Source: Levilactobacillus cerevisiae (GTDB lineage Bacteria > Bacillota > Bacilli > Lactobacillales > Lactobacillaceae). Taken from it: a stretch of 64,000 bases of DNA. Below the pieces are notes generated by a model that was given only the letters and a program-made list of their open reading frames with translations, did no database searches and was not told where the DNA came from. The stretch is taken from the NCBI RefSeq assembly GCF_003946245.1, contig NZ_RHNN01000014.1:1-64000 (forward strand). Reading direction: 5' to 3'. This document shows, piece by piece, positions 45,925-53,863 of the stretch; position 1 is the first letter of the stretch, and each line of letters starts with the position of its first letter. The translations under genes were made by a program, and so were the position numbers.

Positions 45925-45957
45925 ATAAACGAAAATTAAATTTAATGTTCGGTTTTT
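45925..45957. promoter_or_regulatory. PurBox pair upstream of purB
   Basis: On the minus strand AAAACCGAACATT (complement of 45944-45956) is a perfect PurBox. An inverted degenerate partner with CGAA at 45930-45933 completes a palindrome with 18-nt centre spacing. PurR (PRPP-sensing) control of purB, and probably purA, is inferred. Confidence 0.65.
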
Positions 45958-45982
45958 ACCTATTTTCAAGGAGGAAAAGTGC

Positions 45983-47281
45983 ATGTTAGAACGCTATACC
46001 CGACCAGAGATGGGCCAGATTTGGTCCTTAGAGAATCAATACGAGTCTTGGCTAGCCGTCGAAATCGCGATCGATGAGGCTTGGGCCAAGTTGGGCGAGG
46101 TTCCCACCGAAGACGCGCAAAAGATTCGGGCCAATGCGACCTTTGACGTTGACCGGATTGCTGAAATTGAAGCCGTGACGCACCATGATATGGTTGCCTT
46201 TACCCGGAACGTTTCGGAATCCCTGGGTGCCGAACGCAAGTGGATTCACTTTGGGGTCACCAGTACGGACGTGGTGGATACCGCGCAGGGTTACCGTTTG
46301 AAACAAGCCAATGCCGTGTTGCGCCAGGATTTGGTGACGCTGATTGCCACCCTGAAGAAAATGGCGCTGCAATATAAGGAAACCGTCATGATTGGTCGGA
46401 CACATGGGGTGCAAGCCGAGCCTACCACGTTTGGTCTGAAATTAGCGCGCTTCTACGCCGAAATGCAACGCAATCTGGAACGCTTTGACCGTGCTGCGAC
46501 CGCCGTGGAAACGGGAAAAATCAGTGGTGCTGTCGGGACGTTTGCCAACGTGCCACCTGAAGTTGAAGCCTTTGTCTGCGACCAACTGAAAATTAGCGCG
46601 CAGCCAATCGCCAGCCAAGTGCTGCCACGGGACCTGCACGCCGACTATATTGCGACGTTGGCCCTAGTGGGGACCAGTGTGGAAAACATTGCCACGGAGA
46701 TTCGGAGCCTTCAGCGCTCAGAAATCCATGAAGTAGAAGAACACTTTAGCGCTGGGCAAAAGGGCTCATCGGCCATGCCCCACAAGCGTAATCCGATTGG
46801 CTCGGAAAACGTCACCGGCTTGGCACGGGTCCTGCGGGGCACCATGGTGACGGCTTACGAAGACGTTAGCCTGTGGCATGAACGAGACATTTCCCATTCC
46901 TCAGCTGAACGGATGATTTTGCCGGAGAGTACGACGTTGCTGGACTACATGCTCCACCGCATCAACCGGATTCTAAGCAATTTGGATGTCTTCCCGGAGA
47001 CGATGAAGGCCAATATGAACCGGACTTACGGGCTGATTTACAGTCAACGCCTCCTATTGAAGTTGATTGAGGCCGGTCTGAGTCGAGAAGATGCCTATGA
47101 CTTGGTGCAACCGTTGACCGCCCAAGCCTGGGATCAGCAGATTCAGTTCCGACCATTGGTAGAAGCAAATGCCGAAATTACCCAGCACCTGACACCGGCT
47201 GACATTGCGGACGCGTTTGACTATCACTACCATCTGCGTCGCGTGGACTTCATTTATAAACGGTTAGGGTTAACGGAATAG
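45983..47281 (+). CDS. purB: Adenylosuccinate lyase
   Basis: A 432-residue member of the fumarase/aspartase superfamily. The signature GSSAMPHKRNPIGSE is near residues 261-275. Other motifs are THHDMVAFTRN, VTSTDVVDT and GRTHGVQAEPTTFG. It cleaves SAICAR and adenylosuccinate, so works in both purine synthesis and the AMP branch. Start ATG follows AAGGAGGAAA. Confidence 0.98.
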   Translation: MLERYTRPEMGQIWSLENQYESWLAVEIAIDEAWAKLGEVPTEDAQKIRANATFDVDRIAEIEAVTHHDMVAFTRNVSESLGAERKWIHFGVTSTDVVDTAQGYRLKQANAVLRQDLVTLIATLKKMALQYKETVMIGRTHGVQAEPTTFGLKLARFYAEMQRNLERFDRAATAVETGKISGAVGTFANVPPEVEAFVCDQLKISAQPIASQVLPRDLHADYIATLALVGTSVENIATEIRSLQRSEIHEVEEHFSAGQKGSSAMPHKRNPIGSENVTGLARVLRGTMVTAYEDVSLWHERDISHSSAERMILPESTTLLDYMLHRINRILSNLDVFPETMKANMNRTYGLIYSQRLLLKLIEAGLSREDAYDLVQPLTAQAWDQQIQFRPLVEANAEITQHLTPADIADAFDYHYHLRRVDFIYKRLGLTE

Positions 47282-47341
47282 CCATGTCGCTGGACTGACG
47301 GAATGACGTGCTAGTCGCTTGAATAACGGGAGGAATATCTC

Positions 47342-47572
47342 ATGACGAAAGTTTACGCACCAGCGGATGCACAACGAGATTTTTTGGATTTGTTACGCCA
47401 GGTTAGTTCGGGGAAGTCGGTCAAAATTGAAGCGCCCCAACAGGCCGGAAACGGGGCCATTCTCGTGAGTGAATCCCAGTGGACCGCCATGCAACAGCAG
47501 TTACAGCAGGCGAACCAAACGCATGAGATTCAGGATCGTGAGGACTTGTATAAGGCTTGGCGGTGGCTGTAG
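47342..47572 (+). CDS. Orphan Phd/YefM-type antitoxin-like protein 1
   Basis: A 76-residue protein with a Phd/YefM-type N-terminal layout (APADAQRDFLDLLRQVSSGKSVKI, ILVSESQWTAM) and a charged C-terminus. No toxin gene follows. Instead a second protein of the same type lies 71 nt downstream. ATG follows GGGAGGAAT. It could be a remnant of a toxin-antitoxin operon or a stand-alone regulator. Confidence 0.6.
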   Translation: MTKVYAPADAQRDFLDLLRQVSSGKSVKIEAPQQAGNGAILVSESQWTAMQQQLQQANQTHEIQDREDLYKAWRWL

Positions 47573-47643
47573 ACGATTAGGACCTTAGAATACAGCAACT
47601 TGAAGAGAATTTTTGGCGTGTTATTCTGGGAGGACTGCTTTTG

Positions 47644-47898
47644 ATGATGAAGAAGCCGTATGTACCAAACCGTAATCAGCATGAGTTACTTGCTTTGTTG
47701 CGGCAAGCAAACCAGTCCAAGGGAGCCGTAGAAATTCAACCATTGGATGGAGAGAAAAGTGCTTTCGTGGTTGGTGAAGATGAATGGCATGCTATTCAGG
47801 AGACGTTATTTTTAATTAACCGCGGTGTTGATCAGCAAATTCGTCATCGAGAAGCGGATGAAGATGTAGATTTTGATCAAGCTTGGCGGTCAATATGA
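47644..47898 (+). CDS. Orphan Phd/YefM-type antitoxin-like protein 2
   Basis: An 84-residue relative of the preceding protein (NRNQHELLALLRQANQSKGAVEI, SAFVVGEDEWHAIQETLFLI, ending DFDQAWRSI). The shared final W-containing segments (YKAWRWL and FDQAWRSI) argue for duplication. Starts at 47641 (TTG), 47644 and 47647 are in frame; GGGAGGA fits ATG 47644 best. No toxin partner is present. Confidence 0.6.
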   Translation: MMKKPYVPNRNQHELLALLRQANQSKGAVEIQPLDGEKSAFVVGEDEWHAIQETLFLINRGVDQQIRHREADEDVDFDQAWRSI

Positions 47899-47930
47899 TT
47901 GAAAAGCTAGGCTAATTCCAGCGCAAAATA

Positions 47931-47977
47931 AAAAGATTCGTCGCGTTCTCGGGGAAGAACGTGGCGAATCTTTTTTC
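47931..47977. terminator. Bidirectional terminator beside the orphan antitoxin genes
   Basis: GATTCGTCGCGTTC and GAACGTGGCGAATC form the stem with T-runs on both strands. Confidence 0.8.
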
Positions 47978-48120
47978 ATGAGGAGTGCATTCACTTAAGG
48001 GGGTGTGAATGCATTTTAGAGGGGTGATTAGGCTTGAGGGAACCTAATCAGGGAATGATTCTCTTAGGGGGAGAGAATCTAAAAGGGATTGGATATAGAA
48101 TTTGGTTAGTAATAGTTATT
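47931..48120 (-). ncRNA. Candidate sRNA with four C-rich loops
   Basis: Read on the minus strand, three perfect stem-loops follow one another: 48057-48079 (8 bp, loop CCCCCTA), 48025-48050 (8 bp, loop TTCCCTCAAG) and 47986-48013 (9 bp, loop ACCCCCTTAA). The terminator hairpin at 47931-47976 (loop TCCCC) follows. Repeated UCCC/CCCC loops are the hallmark of Gram-positive sRNAs that pair with Shine-Dalgarno sites (RsaE/RoxS and LhrC classes). No family match is claimed. The 5' end is not determined; it may be its own transcript or come from the hydrolase 3' UTR. Confidence 0.6.
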
Positions 48121-48278
48121 GGCTAATTACTATGATTATTACTATACCCTGAGCTTGTGAAGAGAAAAGGGCCAAATTCGTGACGACTTTTTGATTAAAA
48201 AGTAAAGAAAAAATAAAGTGTGAAGATTCTGCGGAAAACGCAAGGTGGCCGTAAACGCTGTTAAGTTAGGCTTAAGCT

Positions 48279-49217
48279 TCAGTTCTCGTCAAAGTACGTT
48301 TGCAGAAATTCCGTCACGTGTTGTTGGTAACGGGCCGGATTGGTCCAGAAACTTTCCGCGTGTGAGGCGTTTTTCACAATCCAAAGTTGCTTGGGTGCGT
48401 GGGTGGCGGCGTAGTTTTCATAGGCCATCCCCACCGGCACGTAAACGTCCTGTTCCCCGTGAATGAAGAGAATTGGCCGTTTGTTCTTCTGGAGTTGTTC
48501 CGTCGCCGTTACGTCACCCAGGTAATAGCCCAGTCGCCGCTTGGAAATGGTGCTGACCATGGGTTCAATCGGGTATTTTGGTAAATGAAATTGGCGCTTC
48601 AACAGGTAGGTCAGTTCGGCCTCGATGCTGGAGTAGCCGCAATCGGCAATGATTGCCTTCACTTGTGGTGGTAAGGTTTCGCCGGACAACATTTCCATGG
48701 TGGCGCCGCCCATGCTGACGCCAAACAATAGAATTTTCACGTCGGCGTTGGCACGGTCAATGACTTGCTGGATCCACTGGAGGTAGTCCAACCGGTCGAG
48801 CCAGCCAAAGCTAATATACTTGCCGGCGCTCTCGCCGTGGCCCCGGTCGTCCGGTAACAGGACGTTAAAACCCAGGCGGTGATACATTTGGGCAAAGTTC
48901 GCCATGGTTTCGCCGTTGCCCTTGTAGCCGTGAGAAATAATCACGGTCTGCTTGCTGGGGGTCTCGGCGGGGATGTACTCCGCCACCATCCGGTTTTGCG
49001 GGTCCGTTTCGTGGAGGTACCATTTCTCCTTCTTGACCTGCTTGTACCAGTCGACGTAAGCGTAATAAGCGTCCGCGTATTTCTGCTTGTCGGCCGAGGT
49101 TTCGGGGACGTAGTTGACGCGTTTAAATGCAAAATTAAAGAGATGTTCACTGGCGGCCAGTGAGGTCAGGGCGATTCCGGCGAGCGGTAGGGCCCAGGTC
49201 AATGTTTTCTTCTTCAT
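48279..49217 (-). CDS. Membrane-anchored alpha/beta hydrolase
   Basis: A 312-residue serine hydrolase with an N-terminal signal-anchor (MKKKTLTWALPLAGIALTSLA). The cap-less alpha/beta fold carries ISHGYKGNGETM (oxyanion), nucleophile Ser in LFGVSMGGATM, acid in GEQDVYVPV and His in KNASHAESFW. ATG 49217 or TTG 49223 could start it; AAAGGA lies 5 nt before the TTG. It belongs to the YqiK/YqkD-like group, probably an exported esterase. It shares no operon with the phosphatase upstream. Confidence 0.82.
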   Translation of the reverse strand: MKKKTLTWALPLAGIALTSLAASEHLFNFAFKRVNYVPETSADKQKYADAYYAYVDWYKQVKKEKWYLHETDPQNRMVAEYIPAETPSKQTVIISHGYKGNGETMANFAQMYHRLGFNVLLPDDRGHGESAGKYISFGWLDRLDYLQWIQQVIDRANADVKILLFGVSMGGATMEMLSGETLPPQVKAIIADCGYSSIEAELTYLLKRQFHLPKYPIEPMVSTISKRRLGYYLGDVTATEQLQKNKRPILFIHGEQDVYVPVGMAYENYAATHAPKQLWIVKNASHAESFWTNPARYQQHVTEFLQTYFDEN

Positions 49218-49250
49218 CAGCAATCAGTTCCTTTCAAATGTGGGTGGGGT

Positions 49251-49288
49251 TAAAAAACCAGACTACCCGTTTAATCGGTTAGCCTGGC
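49251..49288 (-). terminator. Terminator of the tyrosine phosphatase gene
   Basis: CCAG-CTA-CC pairs with GG-TAG-CTGG, with TTTTTT on the minus strand. Confidence 0.65.
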
Positions 49289-49296
49289 ATGGATGT

Positions 49297-50091
49297 TTAG
49301 TCCAAATAAAGTCGTTTCAAAGTGGTTAAGTCGCTGTGTGAGAGGCCGAGGACGTCATGCAAGTAGTCCTGGGTGCCGCCATACTGGGTGTTGATGACCT
49401 TCATGGCCGCAGCCAAGTAGTCGGCGTTGACCGTGGAGAGGGCCCGAATATTAGCAACAAAATTTTCGGTATGGCCGTCTTGGCGGGCCTTGTCACTCTG
49501 GCGGTCGACCAATGGCATCACGTTCGGATTGGTTAACAGGTAATCTTGCTGGATGGTCTGCGGGTCAACGTTCAAGGCGCTCAAGGCTAAGAAAGCGCCC
49601 ATTCCCGTGCGGTCCTTACCAGCGGTACAGTGGAACAACACGGATTGTTGGTCCACCTCGTTGCCCAAGAGCGTGCCGAAGAAATTGTGGTAGGCTTCTT
49701 GCGCGGTCGGTAACGTCACCATTTTCTGGTAAACGTCGAGCATGTGGCGATAACCGGATTCGTTGTCGCCGTTGAACCGGGCCTCCAATTGTTCCTGTGT
49801 GGCGGAGGCGTCAGTCTCATCGTCGGCCGGGAAGACTGGCAGAAAATGGTACTTAACGCCAGCCGGAACCTTGTCGGGCGCCATTTTTTGTTCGTCTTTT
49901 GACCGGAAGTCCACATCGGCCGCGACCCCATAGTCCGTCAACAGTTGTTGATCTTCTGGGGTGAGGCGGGCTAAGCCGTCCGTCCGCAATAACTTGTGCC
50001 ACTTAACCGTGTGGCCGTCGACAGTCTTGTAGCCCCCTAGTTCGCGGAAGTTCCAGCCGCCCGTCACGTTTAATTTTCGGTTATTTGTCAT
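49297..50091 (-). CDS. Tyrosine/serine protein phosphatase (MptpB/PF13350 type)
   Basis: A 264-residue phosphatase with the P-loop HCTAGKDRTGMGAF (CX5R, nucleophile Cys about residue 156), preceded by NVTGGWNFRELGGY and RTDGLARLT. These are typical of the lipid- and protein-phosphatase family including MptpB. ATG 50091 follows AGGGTGG. Substrates in lactobacilli are unknown. Confidence 0.9.
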   Translation of the reverse strand: MTNNRKLNVTGGWNFRELGGYKTVDGHTVKWHKLLRTDGLARLTPEDQQLLTDYGVAADVDFRSKDEQKMAPDKVPAGVKYHFLPVFPADDETDASATQEQLEARFNGDNESGYRHMLDVYQKMVTLPTAQEAYHNFFGTLLGNEVDQQSVLFHCTAGKDRTGMGAFLALSALNVDPQTIQQDYLLTNPNVMPLVDRQSDKARQDGHTENFVANIRALSTVNADYLAAAMKVINTQYGGTQDYLHDVLGLSHSDLTTLKRLYLD

Positions 50092-50190
50092 TGGTTTCTT
50101 GCCACCCTTTCAGATTTACTGGTACGCCCTCTATTCTAACGGTTTTGGTGAAAATTACCTAGTAATTCAATCTGAGGGAAGCGTTTTTTG

Positions 50191-50204
50191 TGAAAACGCT
50201 GTAT
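50191..50204. promoter_or_regulatory. cre-like site upstream of the esterase gene
   Basis: TGAAAACGCTGTAT matches the cre left half and core, overlapping a possible -10 box TATACT (50202-50207). Confidence 0.45.
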
Positions 50205-50257
50205 ACTGGCAATATAAGTCGAGAGAATTGGTGAAGGACAAAGATAGGGTGATAGTC

Positions 50258-51142
50258 GTGAGTTTGCGTGGGAAATGGTTACTCTTCAAGACCCAGCATA
50301 GTCAGCTCAAACAGCAGATTCAACAAGCATTTTTACAGCCCAGTCGGCAAAATCGGGCTGTGGTGCCAGAAAAGTTTCCGGCTACCATTGTAACGAAGGA
50401 GCGCCAAGTTTTTGGTGGGCGCATTTTAACCGCAGCGTCCGGTGCGCCATTACCGCAACACGTGTTGTTATTTCACGGTGGCGCGTACACGATGCAGGGC
50501 ATCGACAGCCATCGCGAGTTGATGGAAACGTTGGTCCAGCAGGCAAACCTGCGCATCTCATACATTGATTATCCGCTGGTGCCCGAAGCCACCGTGGACG
50601 AAACCGTGGTCTTTGCCATGAACGCCTACGAGTATCTGCGGGCCCAATATCCGGACGATCAGTTTTTCCTGATGGGCGATTCAGCCGGTGGTGGACTGGC
50701 GTTAACGCTGCTCCAACAGTTGAAAATTCATCAAGAACCCTTACCAGCCGGCACGGTGCTCATTTCGCCGTGGACCGACCTGAGCATGATGAATCCAGAT
50801 TTAAAAACGGCGGCCAAGCACGATCCGTACTTAACGCTGGCCACGCTAAAGAAAATTGGTTTTGATTACGCCGGGAAGCACCCGGTGACCGACCCACTCG
50901 TCAGCCCGATTTACGGCGAATTTGACGATCTCGGGCCAATTCTATTGTATTACGGCACGAATGAATTATTAGCCGCGGATGACGAGCGGCTGATTCAAAA
51001 GTTACAAGAGGCCAGCGGCACCCCGGCCAAGGTCCACGAGCTAAAGTCGATGCTCCACGATTATATCCTGTGGGGTAAGTTGCCTGAGTCTAAACGGACT
51101 TTGAAGGAAGTTAAGCAGTTTATATTGACGGGAAAGTTATAG
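50258..51142 (+). CDS. HSL-family alpha/beta hydrolase (acetyl-esterase type)
   Basis: A 294-residue esterase. GTG 50258 is preferred, with AGGGTG 7 nt upstream; the longer frame back to 50099 would run through the promoter and cre region. HGGAYTMQG supplies the HGG oxyanion motif, GDSAGGGLALTLL the nucleophile Ser, GTNELLAADD the acid and MLHDYILW the His. It hydrolyses short-chain esters. A family C element follows the stop directly. Confidence 0.85.
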   Translation: MSLRGKWLLFKTQHSQLKQQIQQAFLQPSRQNRAVVPEKFPATIVTKERQVFGGRILTAASGAPLPQHVLLFHGGAYTMQGIDSHRELMETLVQQANLRISYIDYPLVPEATVDETVVFAMNAYEYLRAQYPDDQFFLMGDSAGGGLALTLLQQLKIHQEPLPAGTVLISPWTDLSMMNPDLKTAAKHDPYLTLATLKKIGFDYAGKHPVTDPLVSPIYGEFDDLGPILLYYGTNELLAADDERLIQKLQEASGTPAKVHELKSMLHDYILWGKLPESKRTLKEVKQFILTGKL

Positions 51143-51480
51143 AGTGCGGAACGAGCCGCTTAGACTCTGAGCATTAGGGAGCCCCAGGGCTTCTGTTCGG
51201 CTTCGCCGGGCAGGAGTTCTGGGGCTTTCTAAGCGGAGGAGTCTGGCTCGTGTAGCACGTTTCAGAGGCTGCATATTTCCGAGTTGTTCCGTGGAGAACC
51301 AGTCAAACGGGCTAAAGCAAAGTAGGCTCAAAGGAAAGTCCCGCATCGAACAGGGGAAATAACAGAACCGAAGTTAAGGACCCGCCCCGTGTAGCACGTT
51401 TCAGAGGCTGCATATTTCCGAATTGTTCCGTGTAGAACCAGTCAAACGGGCTAAACCAGAAGGCTGGTAAACGCCAACCA
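51143..51480 (+). repeat. Family C nested-hairpin elements, two copies
   Basis: Directly after the stop, GTGCGGAACGAGCCGCTTAG pairs with CTAAGCGG...GGCTCGTGTAGCAC around a CCCCAG/CTGGGG hairpin. A second 3' module (CCGTGTAGCACGTTTCAGAG, GTTCCGTGTAGAACCAGTC) begins at about 51384. Confidence 0.8.
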
Positions 51481-51843
51481 ATTTCAATAAACAATATCCA
51501 AACAATATAGAAGCGTAGACGAAGGGCTAAAACCCACCATCCGTCTGCGCTTTTACTATCTAAAAGCCCTTAATCATTCCAACCTACACGATCCCCCCAA
51601 AACTATCTCCCCGCCCCCCGAAAAGCACCACCCCAAATCTCCAAAATTGCCCCAACCTTAACCCCAATAACTAAACCGCCACCGCGATAAGCTAAGCCAG
51701 TCCTACACTCCCCCGGGAAACCCCGACCCACCCGTTACCAGGGACTTGGTTAGACCATTTAATTATGCTAACGCCGCGTGGTGATTAGTCGTCCTTTTCC
51801 CGGCAGCGCGGGGTATAATGAAGCTTATATGGAGGGGATGCTC
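51481..51843. other. C-rich gene-free stretch upstream of the S53 protease
   Basis: A hairpin AGCGTAGACG/CGTCTGCGCT ending in TTTT is at about 51508-51556. From about 51580 to 51740 the plus strand is very C-rich and G-poor (CCCCCCAAAA, CCCCGCCCCCCG). The protease gene's promoter and GGAGGGGA ribosome site follow. No gene is visible. Confidence 0.55.
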
Positions 51844-53682
51844 ATGAGGATTCGTATTCTGGTGGCTGGCCTAATTGTGGGGCTGGGCAGCTTTGGTGGC
51901 GTAACCGCCATGGCGGCAAGTACCAGCACGCTGGCGACACCGTATCGGGAGAGTCAATTATCTAATTTAAAAAATGTGAAACAGGTTTCTGGCAGTAAGA
52001 CCGTGACGCTGGATTTAGTTTTGAATTCGCGTAACTCGGCGGAGCTGACCAAGACCGCCTACGCCGTGAACACATCCGGCAACAAGCAATTTAAGTCCTA
52101 CTTAACGCCTAAGCAGTTTCGGCAAAAGTTCGGGCAGTCCACGACCACAACTAAGCGGTTGGCAAAATACTTTAAAGCACATAAGTTCAAGGTCACGACA
52201 TTTAATGACGGCCTGATCATGCAGATTAAGGGGAGCACGGCGGCCGTCAATAAAACCTTTGCGACCAAACTGAAGACGGCCAGCTATCACGGCAAGAAGA
52301 TTCAGTTCTCCAAGCAGACGCCAAAGCTGCCGACCAACGTGGCTAAGCCCATCAAGGCCGTGGTCGGCATCACGAACCTGGTGAAGATGAGCAGTCTGGC
52401 GGATACCACGAGCACCAGTTCCGACGGGCCGACCAGCGATGGTGCGCCACAGAACTTCCTCAAGCAGTACGACGCCACGAACCTGGGCAATCAGGGAAAG
52501 GGCGAAACCATTGGCATCATTAGCTTTAGCAAGGTGAACAAGAGTGACATCACCCATTTCTGGTCCGAAGAGGGCATCTCGTCTTCCGCCAACCGAATCA
52601 GTGTTAAGTCCACGGGCGGCATGGATGTCTGGGGCAATGTCGATCCCGGCAACGAGGAAACATCTTTAGACGTCGAGCAGGCTGGAGCGATTGCACCGAA
52701 GGCCAACGTGCGCGTTTACACGGCGTCGTTGAGTGACGTCGGTTGGTTGAACGCCTTTGCCACGGCCTTTGGTGAGAACAAGGCGAGTTCCTTATCGCTG
52801 AGCTGGGGCCTGTCAGAAGGTGTGCTGGCCAGTTTGAACAAATACAACCTAATCACGCCGCTCTACGGCAGCATCATGAATACGTTGCTGGCACAGGGCG
52901 CCGTTCAAGGGGTCTCCACGTTTGCGGCCACCGGGGATACCGGGGCTTACGGTGAAGAGCTCGACAAGAATGGCGACACGAGCGAGGGCATTTACGCCAA
53001 CTTCCCCGCGAACAATCCGTGGGTCACGGCCACTGGTGGGACCACGTTGCCAGTCTCCGGTACGCTGGCCAACGGCGTGAAGGTGAACATTTCTAAGGAA
53101 CGGACGTGGGGCGGCGATGCGCTGTTTGGCGCCTACTTCCAGGACGAAAACTTTTTCAAAAAGAATTCAGATTTGATGGACACACTCCAAAGCGGCAGTG
53201 GCGGTGGCATTTCCACGTTGTACGCCACGCCGCAATACCAAAAGGGCGTTTCCGGCGTCAACACCTATAACGCCCGGCAATACCTGACGGCGAGTGGTCT
53301 GCCGCGGTCGAACCCGAGTCTGATTACTGGCAAGGCCAGCGGGCGGAACTATCCGGACGTGGTGGCCAATGCCGACCCGATTACCGGGTATGACGAGTAC
53401 ACCAGCACGGACGGATGGGAAACGACGGGCGGCACCAGCGTGGTCGCACCGCAGTTTGCGGCCATGGCGGCAGTCATCAACAGTAACCGCAGCAAGCGCA
53501 TGGGCCTCTGGAACCCGCAACTCTACGCGTTAGCCCAGACCAGCAAGTCGCCGTTTACCAAATTAGATTCCGATACGGACAACGGCAACCTGTTCTACGT
53601 CGGCCAACCTGGCAAGACGTACAACCAAGCGGCCGGACTGGGAACGTTGGACTTTGACCAGCTGGCCAAGGTGTTTAAGTAA
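51844..53682 (+). CDS. Secreted pro-kumamolisin/sedolisin protease (S53)
   Basis: A 612-residue exported serine-carboxyl peptidase. ATG 51844 follows GGAGGGGATG. Signal peptide to about residue 26 (GGVTAMAA), pro-domain about 30-180 (activation Pro_kumamolisin with FKSYLTPKQFRQKFG), then the catalytic domain. EETSLDVEQ carries the Glu/Asp pair, GGTSVVAPQFAAM the catalytic Ser, and the C-terminal GLGTLDFDQL region the calcium site. Such enzymes work at acidic pH, which suits a lactic acid producer. Wall-anchor motifs are absent, so it is secreted or loosely bound. Confidence 0.9.
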   Translation: MRIRILVAGLIVGLGSFGGVTAMAASTSTLATPYRESQLSNLKNVKQVSGSKTVTLDLVLNSRNSAELTKTAYAVNTSGNKQFKSYLTPKQFRQKFGQSTTTTKRLAKYFKAHKFKVTTFNDGLIMQIKGSTAAVNKTFATKLKTASYHGKKIQFSKQTPKLPTNVAKPIKAVVGITNLVKMSSLADTTSTSSDGPTSDGAPQNFLKQYDATNLGNQGKGETIGIISFSKVNKSDITHFWSEEGISSSANRISVKSTGGMDVWGNVDPGNEETSLDVEQAGAIAPKANVRVYTASLSDVGWLNAFATAFGENKASSLSLSWGLSEGVLASLNKYNLITPLYGSIMNTLLAQGAVQGVSTFAATGDTGAYGEELDKNGDTSEGIYANFPANNPWVTATGGTTLPVSGTLANGVKVNISKERTWGGDALFGAYFQDENFFKKNSDLMDTLQSGSGGGISTLYATPQYQKGVSGVNTYNARQYLTASGLPRSNPSLITGKASGRNYPDVVANADPITGYDEYTSTDGWETTGGTSVVAPQFAAMAAVINSNRSKRMGLWNPQLYALAQTSKSPFTKLDSDTDNGNLFYVGQPGKTYNQAAGLGTLDFDQLAKVFK

Positions 53683-53703
53683 GCTGAAATGATTGGTTTA
53701 AAT

Positions 53704-53747
53704 GAAAAACGTCGCTCACCGAGAAATTGGTGGGCGACGTTTTTAGT
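53704..53747 (+). terminator. Terminator after the S53 protease gene
   Basis: AAAACGTCGCTCACC pairs with GGTGGGCGACGTTTTT. Confidence 0.85.
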
Positions 53748-53863
53748 TTAGACAAATTTGGACTAAATAAATGAGATGGAATTACTTGAGAGACGCAAGT
53801 GTAAGGGTTAAATGGATGTCAGCCGAGAGGTCATTTCGTCTGACTGGTAAGGCGCTGTCCCAG

